Below, piece after piece: positions 26,772-34,494 of a stretch of 64,000 nt of DNA. The translations under genes were made by a program, and so were the position numbers. The notes beneath the pieces are model-generated. The model was not told the origin of the DNA. It saw only the letters and a list, made by a program, of their open reading frames with translations, and did not search any database. The stretch's first letter is position 1. Each line of letters begins with the position of its first letter. Source of the stretch: Phytohabitans maris (lineage in GTDB: Bacteria; Actinomycetota; Actinomycetes; Mycobacteriales; Micromonosporaceae). The stretch covers positions 1 through 64,000 of the forward strand of contig NZ_JAVHUY010000034.1 in assembly GCF_031085175.1 (NCBI RefSeq), given 5' to 3'.

Positions 26772-28454
26772 ATGCGAGGTGATCGAGGTACCGCCCTGCG
26801 ACGGGCGATCGGCGGCCAGCGGCGACACGTCGGGCTCGCCGCCGCCCTGGCCGCCGGGCATCAGGCGGGCGAGGCGCTGGTCCCGGTGCTGATCGGCGTG
26901 GTCATCGACCAGGCCGTGGCGACCGGGTCGGCGACGAGGCTGGCGCTGTGGCTCGCGGTGCTGGCCGCCGTGTTCGCGGTGCTGTCGTCCAGTTACCGGT
27001 TCGGCGCCCGCGCCGCCGAGCGGGCCTCCGAGTGGGCCGGCCACGACCTGCGGGTACGGCTCACCCGCCGGATCCTCGACCCGCGCGGCGGCGCCGAGGC
27101 CGGGCGGCTGGCCGGCGAGCTCACCAACATCGCGACCGGCGACGCCCGCCGGGTCGGCGGTGTGAACGTGGTCCTCCCCTCGGCGGTCGCCGCGCTCACC
27201 GGCCTGCTGGTCAGCGCCGTCGCGCTGCTCTGGATCTCGATCCCGCTCGGCCTGGTCGTGCTGCTCGGCGCTCCCCCGCTGCTCTGGCTCGGCCACCTGC
27301 TCGGCCGCCCGCTGGAACGGCGCAGCGAGGTCGAGCAGGAGCGGGCCGCACACGCCTCCGGCGTCGCCGCCGACCTGGTCACCGGGCTGCGGGTGCTCAA
27401 GGGCATCGGCGCCGAGGGAGCGGCGATCGCCCGCTACCGCCGTACCAGCCGGGAGTCCTTGTCGGCGACGCTGCGCGCGGCCCGCGCGCAGGCCGTGCAC
27501 GACGGCGCCATCCTGGCCCTGACCGGGGTCTTCATCGCGGCGGTCGCGCTGGTCGGCGGCCGGCTCGCGGCCAGCGGCGAGATCAGCGTCGGCGACCTGG
27601 TCGCGGCCGTGGGGCTGGCGCTGTTCCTGCTCACCCCGCTGCAGATCTTCGCGTGGGTCAACGCCGAGTTCGCCCAGGGGCGCGCCTCGGCGAGGCGGAT
27701 CGACGCGGTGCTCGCCGCCCCGCCCGCGGTCACCGCCGGGGCGGGGTCGCTCCCCTCCCCGGTACGCGGGCGGGTCACCCTCACCGGCGTGCACCACGGC
27801 CCACTGTCCGGTGTGGACCTGGACGTGGCGCCGGGCGAGCTGCTCGGCGTCGTGGCCCCCGACCCGGCGGCGGCGACCGCGCTGCTGGCCGTGCTGGGGC
27901 GGGACGCCGACCCGGATGCCGGCACCGTGGCGCTGGACGGCGTACCACTGTCCACACTGGACCCGGCGCAGGCGCGCGGCGCGATCCTGGTCGCCGCCCA
28001 CCACGCCATCCTCTTCGCCGGCCCGCTGCTGGCCAACGTCACCGCCGCCGGCGGCGCGGCCCCGGCCGGCCGGGCGATGTCCGCCGCGACCGCCGACGAG
28101 GTGGCGCGGAGCCTGCCGGACGGCGCCGACACCGTGCTGGACGAGCGCGCCCAGTCGCTCTCCGGCGGCCAGCGCCAGCGGGTCGCGCTGGCCCGCGCCC
28201 TCGCCGCCGAGCCGCCGGTCCTCGTCCTGCACGACCCGACCACGGCGGTGGACGCGGTCACCGAGGCCCGGATCGCCACCGGTATCCGCGAGGTGCGGGC
28301 CGGCCGTACGACCCTGCTCGTCACCACGAGCCCGGCCCTGCTGGCCGCCACCGACCGGGTGGTGGTCCTGCACGGCGGCGCGGTCACCGCGGCCGGCAGC
28401 CACTTCGCCCTGGTCGACCTCGACCCGGCGTACCGCGCGGCGGTGCTCCAGTGA
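26772..28454 (+). CDS. ABC exporter half-transporter with degenerate ATP site (TMD-NBD), iron-regulated
   Basis: 560 aa. An N-terminal six-helix exporter domain is followed by an ATPase domain. The ABC signature LSGGQRQRVALARAL (about residue 463) is intact. The Walker A position instead reads VVAPDPAAATALL (about 358-370) without the Gly-Lys-Ser/Thr, and after Walker B the catalytic Glu is replaced (LVLHDPTTAVD). It can contribute a signature motif but not an ATP-hydrolysing Walker site. It overlaps the next gene by GTGA, whose product has the complementary defects; together they form a heterodimeric exporter. The iron box immediately upstream and the FecCD remnant suggest a siderophore-related substrate. 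The start is uncertain because the iron box abuts it; a leaderless transcript is possible. Confidence 0.85.
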   Translation: MRGDRGTALRRAIGGQRRHVGLAAALAAGHQAGEALVPVLIGVVIDQAVATGSATRLALWLAVLAAVFAVLSSSYRFGARAAERASEWAGHDLRVRLTRRILDPRGGAEAGRLAGELTNIATGDARRVGGVNVVLPSAVAALTGLLVSAVALLWISIPLGLVVLLGAPPLLWLGHLLGRPLERRSEVEQERAAHASGVAADLVTGLRVLKGIGAEGAAIARYRRTSRESLSATLRAARAQAVHDGAILALTGVFIAAVALVGGRLAASGEISVGDLVAAVGLALFLLTPLQIFAWVNAEFAQGRASARRIDAVLAAPPAVTAGAGSLPSPVRGRVTLTGVHHGPLSGVDLDVAPGELLGVVAPDPAAATALLAVLGRDADPDAGTVALDGVPLSTLDPAQARGAILVAAHHAILFAGPLLANVTAAGGAAPAGRAMSAATADEVARSLPDGADTVLDERAQSLSGGQRQRVALARALAAEPPVLVLHDPTTAVDAVTEARIATGIREVRAGRTTLLVTTSPALLAATDRVVVLHGGAVTAAGSHFALVDLDPAYRAAVLQ

Positions 28455-30205
28455 GCGCACTGCTGCCCACCGCGAGCGCCGGCGGGACCTGGGCCGCCGT
28501 ACGCGACCTGCTGCGCGGCCGCCGCCTCCTGGCGCTCGGCGCGCTCGCCGTACTCGTCACCGCCACCGCGGCCGGCCTGCTCACCGCGCCGCTGCTCGGC
28601 CGCGTGGTCGACATCGTCGCGAGCGGCCGCCCGGCGAGCGCGGTCACCTGGCCGATCGTGCTGATCGTCGGGGCCGCGGTGGTCCAAGGTGGACTGACCG
28701 CGCTCGGCGTGACGCTGGTCGCCCAGCTCGGCGAGGGGATGCTGGCCGAGCTGCGCGAGCGGTTCGTGTCCCGGGCGCTGCGGCTCCCCCTGGAACGCGT
28801 GGAGCGGGCCGGCTCCGGCGACCTCACCGCCCGGGTCACCGCCGACGTCTCCATCGTGGCCGAGGCGGTCCGCCGCGCCCTGCCCCAGCTCGCCCGGTCG
28901 GTGCTGGCGATCGCGCTGACCCTGGTGGCGCTCGCCGTGCTCGACTGGCGCTTCTTCGTCGCCGCCCTGCTCGCCGTGCCGATCCAGGCGCACACCGTCC
29001 GCTGGTACGTGCGGCACGCCGTCCCGCTCTACGCGGCGCAGCGGGTCAGCGTCGGCGCCCAGCAGCAGCAACTGCTCGACACGGTGGGCGGCGCCGCGAC
29101 GGTACGGGCGTTCCGGCTCGGCGACCACCACGTGGAGCGGGTGACCGAGCGCTCCACCGCCACGGTCACGCTCGCCCTGCGGGCGGTACGGCTCATCACG
29201 CGCTTCTACGGGCGGCTCAACCTCGCCGAGTACGCGGGGCTCTCCGCGGTGCTCGCGGCGGGGTTCCTGCTGGTCCGCGCCGACGCGGTGACGATCGGCA
29301 CGGCGACCGCGGCCGCGCTCTACTTCCACAACCTCTTCGGGCCGATCAACATCGCGCTCTCCCTCGTGGACGACGCGCAGGTGGCCGCCGCGGGGCTGGC
29401 CCGGCTGGTCGGCGTCGCGTCGCTGCCGCCGGTTGGGGAGGCCGAGGCGGAACGCCCGGTGGCGGTCGAGGCGTCGGTCAAGGCGGCCGGGCTCGGCCAC
29501 GCGTACCTCCCCGGGCACCTGGTGCTGCGCGACGTGGACCTGCATATCGCGCCCGGCGAGCGGGTGGCGCTGGTCGGCGCGAGCGGGGCCGGCAAGACCA
29601 CCGTCGCCAAGCTCGTCGCCGGCGTGCACCGGCCCAGCCACGGCACCGTCCACATCGCCGGAGTGGCGGTCGAGGAGCTGGGCGCGGCCGCGACCGGTGG
29701 CCTGGTCGCGCTGATCACCCAGGAGGTGCACGTCTTCGCCGGCCGGCTCGCGGACGACCTGCGGCTGGCCCGGCCGGACGCGTCGGACGAGCGGGTGCGC
29801 GAGGCGCTGGCCCGGGTCGGCGCGCTGGCCTGGGCGCGGGCGCTCCCGGACGGCCTGGACACGGTCGTCGGCGAGGGCGGGCACCAGCTGACCGTCACCC
29901 AGGCGCAGCAGCTCGCCCTGGCCCGCCTCGTCCTCGCCGACCCGCCGGTCGCGGTCCTGGACGAGGCGACCGCCGACGCGGGCAGCGCCGGCGCCCGGGT
30001 GCTGGAGGAGTCGGCGGCCCGCGCGCTGGACGGCCGCACCGGCCTGGTCGTCGCGCACCGGCTGACCCAGGCGGCCACGGCCGACCGGGTGGTCGTGCTC
30101 GACGCGGGCCGGGTGGTCGAGTCCGGCCCGCACGCGGTGCTGGTCGAGGCGGGTGGCGCGTACGCGCGGCTCTGGACCGCCTGGTCGGCCACCCGCGGCG
30201 GCTGA
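28451..30205 (+). CDS. ABC exporter half-transporter with active Walker motifs (TMD-NBD)
   Basis: 584 aa from GTG at 28451. An exporter membrane domain with six helices precedes an ATPase domain with intact Walker A GASGAGKTT (about 376-384), Walker B with catalytic Glu (VAVLDEATA, near 500) and a switch His (VVAHRL). The signature motif LSGGQ is replaced by VTQAQ (about 483). Paired with the protein at 26772-28454, one composite ATP site is complete and the other is degenerate on both sides, as in asymmetric exporters such as TM287/288 and TmrAB. The probable role is siderophore or metallophore transport under iron control. Confidence 0.87.
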   Translation: MSALLPTASAGGTWAAVRDLLRGRRLLALGALAVLVTATAAGLLTAPLLGRVVDIVASGRPASAVTWPIVLIVGAAVVQGGLTALGVTLVAQLGEGMLAELRERFVSRALRLPLERVERAGSGDLTARVTADVSIVAEAVRRALPQLARSVLAIALTLVALAVLDWRFFVAALLAVPIQAHTVRWYVRHAVPLYAAQRVSVGAQQQQLLDTVGGAATVRAFRLGDHHVERVTERSTATVTLALRAVRLITRFYGRLNLAEYAGLSAVLAAGFLLVRADAVTIGTATAAALYFHNLFGPINIALSLVDDAQVAAAGLARLVGVASLPPVGEAEAERPVAVEASVKAAGLGHAYLPGHLVLRDVDLHIAPGERVALVGASGAGKTTVAKLVAGVHRPSHGTVHIAGVAVEELGAAATGGLVALITQEVHVFAGRLADDLRLARPDASDERVREALARVGALAWARALPDGLDTVVGEGGHQLTVTQAQQLALARLVLADPPVAVLDEATADAGSAGARVLEESAARALDGRTGLVVAHRLTQAATADRVVVLDAGRVVESGPHAVLVEAGGAYARLWTAWSATRGG

Positions 30206-30275
30206 CCGACCCGGCCGGTCAGCCCCTGTTCGGCCATCGCCTCGCGGAGGCCGCGCGGGCGCAGGAATCCCCTAG

Positions 30276-30357
30276 TACCGGCCTCCCTTCGCTTGACACT
30301 CACTAGGGTCTATGTAACAAAGTGGAAACGCAGTCCTGACCGCCGGGGAGGCCGGTA
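30276..30357. repeat. 12-bp inverted repeat whose right arm is the ribosome binding site
   Basis: TACCGGCCTCCC (30276-30287) is the exact complement of GGGAGGCCGGTA (30346-30357), which contains the Shine-Dalgarno sequence and the first base of the start codon of the double-HTH regulator. A transcript reading in from upstream could fold and hide the ribosome binding site. Confidence 0.65.
30293..30320 (+). promoter_or_regulatory. candidate promoter of the double-HTH regulator
   Basis: TTGACA at 30293-30298 and TAACAA at 30315-30320 are separated by 16 bases in a locally less GC-rich patch. The -35 is perfect, the -10 is weak. A transcript starting here would exclude the left arm of the inverted repeat. 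Confidence 0.35.
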
Positions 30358-31643
30358 TGGGACAGGTTTCGGCACCGAGTGGGCACCTGGTGCGGGTGGC
30401 CATCCGCTCGCCCCGGCGCCTGTTCCGCGACACCCTGGCGGTCTGCTTGTCCGGGCAGCCGGAGTTCACGGTGGTCGGCCACGTCGCCGACGACATCGCC
30501 CTGCTCGGCCTCTGCGACCTGTGCGGACCAGACCTCGTCGTGTACGACGCGGGTCCCGCCGTGGGCGAGGCGCTGCGCGCCCTGCGCGCGCTGCGCACCC
30601 GCTTCGCCGGCATCCGGCTCGTGGTGATCTACGAGCGGCTCTCCCCCACCGACCTCTCCGGCACCCGCCAGGCCGGTGTGGACACGCTGATCCCCTGCTC
30701 GCACGGGCTGGACGCGCTGCTCATGCTGCTGCACCAGCACGCCGACGCGCTCCGCTCGGGCGCGGTGGTGCCGGTACCCGGTGGGCTGAGCACCCAGGAG
30801 CGGGAGATCATCACGCTGACCGCCGCCGGGCACCCGGTCAGCCGGATCGCCGAGCTGCTCACCATGACGCCGTTCGCGGTGGAGAACTGCAAGCGGCGGA
30901 TCTACCAGAAGCTCGCGGTCACCAGCCAGAGCCACGCGATCGCCCGCGCCATCACGCTCGGCCTGGTCAACCGCTCCCCGGTGCCCCGCCCGAGGGTGTA
31001 CGCGGCCGGCGGCCTCACCCTGGCTGTCCTCTGTGGACCGGACGGGCCCGCCCGGTACGACGTGGCGGTGGCGCTGCTCGCCCAGCACATCCCGTTCGTC
31101 ACCGACGGCGGCAACGGCGGGCTCGACCTGTGGGACCAGGCCGGCTCGGGCGCGGTACCGGTGATCCTCGTCGACCCGACGGCGGAGTCGTGGCAGCGGC
31201 TCGGCGACGCGCGGGCGCCGGTCATGGTGGTCACCACCCGCCCGATGGGACGCGGCGAGACGCTGGACGCGCTCGGCCGCGGGGCGGTGGCCATCGTGGC
31301 GGCGGAACGGATCGGCGAGGCGCTGGTGCCGGCGTTGACGCTCGCCGCCGCCGGCCACCTCACGATCGACCCGGCGGCGGCGAACTGGCTGATCGCGGCC
31401 GCCGGCACGCACGCCGGCGAGGCCGACACCGGCCTGCCGGAGCTCACCATCCGCGAGGGCGACATCCTCCGCTCGATCGCGGCCGGCCACAGCGTGCGGC
31501 AGACCGCGCGATCCCTCGGAATCGCCGAGAAGACGGTCGAGAACACCCAGGCGCGGCTCTTCCGCAAGCTGGGCGCGCGAAACCGGGCCGGCGCCCTGGC
31601 CACCGCCCACGCGCTCGGCCTGCTGGAGCTCCTCGACCCCTAG
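30357..31643 (+). CDS. LuxR-type regulator with two receiver-like and two HTH modules
   Basis: 428 aa from ATG at 30357 with GGGGAGG seven bases upstream. Residues 11-105 look like a NarL-type receiver without the usual acidic pair but with an Asp in LVVYDAG. A first LuxR HTH (about 141-200) reads LSTQEREIITLTAAGHPVSR. A second receiver-like part (about 218-330, VILVDPTAES) precedes a second HTH (about 362-424, LTIREGDILRSIAAGHSVRQ). It is effectively two NarL-like regulators in one chain. Both receivers lack phosphorylation-site residues, so control is probably not by a histidine kinase. Its target is unknown. It follows the iron-regulated exporter by 151 bp. Confidence 0.85.
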   Translation: MGQVSAPSGHLVRVAIRSPRRLFRDTLAVCLSGQPEFTVVGHVADDIALLGLCDLCGPDLVVYDAGPAVGEALRALRALRTRFAGIRLVVIYERLSPTDLSGTRQAGVDTLIPCSHGLDALLMLLHQHADALRSGAVVPVPGGLSTQEREIITLTAAGHPVSRIAELLTMTPFAVENCKRRIYQKLAVTSQSHAIARAITLGLVNRSPVPRPRVYAAGGLTLAVLCGPDGPARYDVAVALLAQHIPFVTDGGNGGLDLWDQAGSGAVPVILVDPTAESWQRLGDARAPVMVVTTRPMGRGETLDALGRGAVAIVAAERIGEALVPALTLAAAGHLTIDPAAANWLIAAAGTHAGEADTGLPELTIREGDILRSIAAGHSVRQTARSLGIAEKTVENTQARLFRKLGARNRAGALATAHALGLLELLDP

Positions 31644-31660
31644 CCGCGCCGCGGCGCGAG

Positions 31661-31694
31661 GGTGGGCCCGCCCAGCGGTACGGGCGGGCCCGCC
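31661..31694. terminator. hairpin between convergent genes, bidirectional terminator candidate
   Basis: 31661-31673 and 31682-31694 pair over 13 GC-rich bases with one G-T pair and an 8-nt loop. It lies 18 bp after the double-HTH regulator stop and just beyond the stop of the convergent HesB-like gene. No T-run. Confidence 0.6.
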
Positions 31695-31697
31695 CGG

Positions 31698-31982
31698 TCA
31701 ACCGGGCTGCTCGGCCACGGCGAACTGGACCGCACCGTTGGCGTCGACCGCGGCGTCCAGGGACTTGTCGTCCAGGATGCGGGCCGCCTCGGTCTCCAGG
31801 AACACGCGCGCGCCTGCCTCGTCGCGCACCTCGTCGCCCTCCATCGGCTCGGCGGCGAGCGTGAGCATGAGCGCGCCCTGGTTGCTGTCGGTGGCGATAC
31901 GCAGGCCGGCGCCCTCCGGCACCTGCGGCTGCTCGGTGAGGTTACGGATCACCGCCACCGCGTTGTCGGTCAGCGTGAGCAT
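31698..31982 (-). CDS. small HesB/IscA-like protein without cysteine ligands
   Basis: 94 aa from ATG at 31982 with GGAGGGAG upstream; the frame is open 21 codons further but without support. The sequence MLTLTDNAVAVIRNLTEQP, GLRIATDSNQGALML and ARVFLETEAARILDDKSLDA follows the A-type Fe-S carrier (HesB/IscA) pattern, yet it contains no Cys at all, so it cannot hold a cluster in the classical way. Such Cys-less paralogues are widespread in actinobacteria and of unknown function. It is a stand-alone gene, divergent from the sialidase gene. Confidence 0.8.
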   Translation of the reverse strand: MLTLTDNAVAVIRNLTEQPQVPEGAGLRIATDSNQGALMLTLAAEPMEGDEVRDEAGARVFLETEAARILDDKSLDAAVDANGAVQFAVAEQPG

Positions 31983-32057
31983 CGGGAGCTCCCTCCGGTT
32001 CTTCTGCATGCAGGGTCCCGCCCGCCATACCCAGGGATCCGCCAACCGAACCCCGTC

Positions 32058-32086
32058 TTGACGACATCGACATGCCCACCTACCGT
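32058..32086 (+). promoter_or_regulatory. sialidase promoter
   Basis: TTGACG (32058-32063) and TACCGT (32081-32086) are spaced by exactly 17 bases, a good fit to the actinobacterial housekeeping pattern TTGACN-N17-TANNNT. The operator-like CGGACGTCCTATG begins about 15 bp downstream, near the expected transcription start. Confidence 0.65.
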
Positions 32087-32100
32087 CGCCAAAGACACAG

Positions 32101-32113
32101 CGGACGTCCTATG
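32101..32113. promoter_or_regulatory. operator candidate CGGACGTCCTATG, sialidase copy
   Basis: The 13-bp sequence CGGACGTCCTATG, which contains the palindrome GGACGTCC, lies just downstream of the sialidase promoter and recurs exactly at 33376-33388 before the GntR/FCD regulator gene. It is likely the binding site of that regulator. Confidence 0.7.
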
Positions 32114-32143
32114 TCTGATCACCAACGAGCGAGTGGAGCCCCC

Positions 32144-33367
32144 ATGACCCACTTGACGAGACCCGCGGTACTCCTGCTGAGCGCCGCCATCCTCGCCACC
32201 ACCAGCGGCGCCGCGACGGCCACCACCAGCGGCGGCGCCGCGGGCGGGGCGCGCGAGGCGCAAAGGGCCCGGTGCGACGCCTCCGTCCCGTACGCCTCCG
32301 GCACCGAGGGGTACAGCGCGTTCCGCATCCCGGCGATCGTGGCCACCCGTTCCGGCGCGCTGCTCGCGTTCGCCGAGGGGCGGGTCGGCGGCCTCGGCGA
32401 CGCCGGCGACATCGACCTGGTCCTGCGCCGCTCCGCCGACGGCGGCTGCACCTGGGGTCCGCTCCAGGTGGTCGTCGACAGCGGCGCGAACACCTCCGGC
32501 AACCCCGCGCCGGTGGTCACGGCGAGCGGGCGGGTGGTGCTGCTCTCGACGTACAACGGCGGGACGGCCACGGAGGCGGCCATCATGCGCGGCGAGGTCC
32601 CCGCCGACCAGAGCCGGCGGGTCTTCGTCCAGGCCAGCGACGACGAGGGCGCGACCTGGTCGCCGCCGCGCGAGATCACCGCGACGGCCAAGGCGGCCAA
32701 CTGGCGGTGGTACGCCACCGGACCGGTGCACGGCATCCGCCTGGCCCGCGGCCCGCACCGGGACCGCCTCGTCGTCCCGGCCAACCACTCGATCGCGCCG
32801 CCGGCCGGCTCGACCGACGCCGGCACCGAGGCGAAGTACTACGGCGGCCACACCCTGTACAGCGACGACGGCGGCGGGACGTGGGCGGTCGGCGCGGTCG
32901 ACGACAACCCCAACGGGTACCTCAACGTGAACGAGACCACCGTCGCCGAGCTCCCCGACGGCCGCCTCTACCTCAACACCCGCGAGCACAACGGCACCGG
33001 GCCAGGCAACCGGGCGGACGCGTACAGCGCGGACGGCGGGGCCAGCCTCGAGCTGCCGTACCGGCCGCAGGCGACGCTCGCCGGCCCGGTCGTGCAGGGC
33101 AGCGTGCTCCAGCTCGCCGGGGCGGGCGCGCCGCTGGTCTTCGCCGGCCCCGCCGACCCGGCCGCCCGCGCGGCACTGACCCTGCGGGTGAGCACCGACC
33201 GGGGCGCCACCTGGCGGGCGTCGCTCGCGCTCTCCGGGCTGCCCGCGGCGTACTCGGACCTGGTCCAGCTCGGCCCGGCCACACTGGGCGTGCTCTACGA
33301 GACCGGCGACTTCGGGCCCAGCGAGCGGATAGCCTTCCGGCGGATACCCATCCAGCAGCTTCGATAG
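32144..33367 (+). CDS. secreted exo-alpha-sialidase, glycoside hydrolase family 33
   Basis: 407 aa from ATG at 32144 (GGAG six bases upstream), with a signal peptide LLLSAAILATTSGAATA. The FRIP motif at 60-63 carries the first Arg of the carboxylate-binding triad. Four Asp-boxes are visible: SADGGCTW at 97-104, SDDEGATW, SDDGGGTW and STDRGATW. These define the six-bladed sialidase propeller. It releases terminal sialic acids from external glycoconjugates. The gene is followed by a GntR/FCD regulator gene sharing the same operator motif; no sialic acid catabolic genes are in this window. Confidence 0.93.
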   Translation: MTHLTRPAVLLLSAAILATTSGAATATTSGGAAGGAREAQRARCDASVPYASGTEGYSAFRIPAIVATRSGALLAFAEGRVGGLGDAGDIDLVLRRSADGGCTWGPLQVVVDSGANTSGNPAPVVTASGRVVLLSTYNGGTATEAAIMRGEVPADQSRRVFVQASDDEGATWSPPREITATAKAANWRWYATGPVHGIRLARGPHRDRLVVPANHSIAPPAGSTDAGTEAKYYGGHTLYSDDGGGTWAVGAVDDNPNGYLNVNETTVAELPDGRLYLNTREHNGTGPGNRADAYSADGGASLELPYRPQATLAGPVVQGSVLQLAGAGAPLVFAGPADPAARAALTLRVSTDRGATWRASLALSGLPAAYSDLVQLGPATLGVLYETGDFGPSERIAFRRIPIQQLR

Positions 33368-33375
33368 GGTAACCT

Positions 33376-33388
33376 CGGACGTCCTATG
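33376..33388. promoter_or_regulatory. operator candidate CGGACGTCCTATG, regulator copy
   Basis: Exact repeat of the 13-bp motif found at 32101-32113, located in the 52-bp gap between the sialidase stop and the GntR/FCD start. It suggests autoregulation. Confidence 0.7.
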
Positions 33389-33419
33389 ACCTGACTGATC
33401 GAGGAAAGACAGAAGATCG

Positions 33420-34130
33420 ATGACCCAACCGCGGCGGGGAGCCAGCGAAAACCAGCGGGCGCTGCAAGAGGCGATCAAGGAGCTGATCGTGCGGCGCGGC
33501 CTCGCCCCCGGCTCCCTGCTGCCGACCGAGACCGAGCTGATGGCCGAGCTCTCGGTCAGCCGCCACCCGCTGCGCGAGGCGATCAAGGCTCTGCAGGCGC
33601 TCGGCATCGTCGACATCCGCCACGGCCTCGGCACGTACGTCGGCACCCCCTCGTTCTCGCCGCTCGAGGCCGGCCTGACGTTCCACACGCACCTGTCGCT
33701 CCGCGGCGACCTGCGCGACATCGGCGACCTGGTGCAGATCCGCGAGGTGCTGGAGACCGGCCTGGTCCGCCAGGTCCTCGCCCTGGTCGACGACGCCGAC
33801 CTCGACACCCTGGAGAGCGCGGTCGCCACGATGGAGAGCGAGGCCGCGCAGGGGCGCTACTGCCCCGAGGCCGACTGGCTGTTCCACAAGACGCTGTACG
33901 CGCCGCTGCGCAACGAGCTGATCAGCGACCTGCTGCGGGTCTTCTGGAGCGTCTTCGACAAGGTGAACGCGGAGCTGCCCCGCACCGCCGAGACACCGCA
34001 GGTCGCGGCCGCCGCGCACCGCGACATCCTGGACGCGTTGCGGGGTGGTGACGCGCAGGTGCTCACCGCCGCGGTGGCCGACCACTTCACCGAGATCCGC
34101 GAAAGGATCTCGCGAGTCCCGCGCCGCTGA
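33420..34130 (+). CDS. GntR-family regulator, FCD (FadR) subfamily, likely sialidase regulator
   Basis: 236 aa from ATG at 33420. The GntR winged helix reads QEAIKELIVRRGLAPGSLLPTETELMAELSVSRHPLREAIKALQALGIVDIRHGLGTYV, followed by an all-helical FCD ligand domain with the metal-site pattern IREVLETGLVRQ, ADWLFHKTLY and HRDILDALRGGD...DHFTEIRERI. FCD regulators bind organic acids or sugar acids. Position and the duplicated CGGACGTCCTATG motif mark it as regulator of itself and the upstream sialidase, with sialic acid or a product as a plausible ligand (inference). Confidence 0.9.
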   Translation: MTQPRRGASENQRALQEAIKELIVRRGLAPGSLLPTETELMAELSVSRHPLREAIKALQALGIVDIRHGLGTYVGTPSFSPLEAGLTFHTHLSLRGDLRDIGDLVQIREVLETGLVRQVLALVDDADLDTLESAVATMESEAAQGRYCPEADWLFHKTLYAPLRNELISDLLRVFWSVFDKVNAELPRTAETPQVAAAAHRDILDALRGGDAQVLTAAVADHFTEIRERISRVPRR

Positions 34131-34160
34131 TCAGCTGAGAGCCGGCGTAGCATCGGCCTC

Positions 34161-34478
34161 GTGAACCGCGGTGAGGTGTGGACCATCGGCGACCGCACCG
34201 ATCTGCGCTACCGGGTCGTCGTGCTCTCCGGCGACAGCCACAACGACCGCCCCAACGCCGCGCCGTACTGCGCGCCGGTCGTCCGCCAGCGCGGCAGCAT
34301 CACCGACCTGCCGCCGTTCGCCGTCCCACTCTCCGAGACAGACCCGGTCTCCGGCGTCGTCGTGGTCAACCGCATGCGCCGCCTCCCGGTGACGTCCGGC
34401 GCCGAGCGGCTCGGCATGATCACCGGGGCCAGCCTGGCCCGGGTCGACGACGCGCTGCGCAACCTCTTCGACCTCTGA
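34161..34478 (+). CDS. PemK/MazF-like protein without visible antitoxin
   Basis: 105 aa from GTG at 34161. The start MNRGEVWTI and the block YRVVVLSGDSHNDRPNAAPYCAPVV match the PemK/MazF endoribonuclease fold (RGEVW, RPVVVLS, N in the next turn). Later residues GVVVVNRMRRLP and ASLARVDDALRNLFDL fit the family C-terminus. No small antitoxin gene is adjacent: upstream is the GntR regulator and downstream a convergent gene. It may be a solitary or non-toxic relative. Confidence in the fold is good, in toxin activity low. Confidence 0.7.
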   Translation: MNRGEVWTIGDRTDLRYRVVVLSGDSHNDRPNAAPYCAPVVRQRGSITDLPPFAVPLSETDPVSGVVVVNRMRRLPVTSGAERLGMITGASLARVDDALRNLFDL

Positions 34479-34494
34479 CCCCGCGCCGGTCGCC

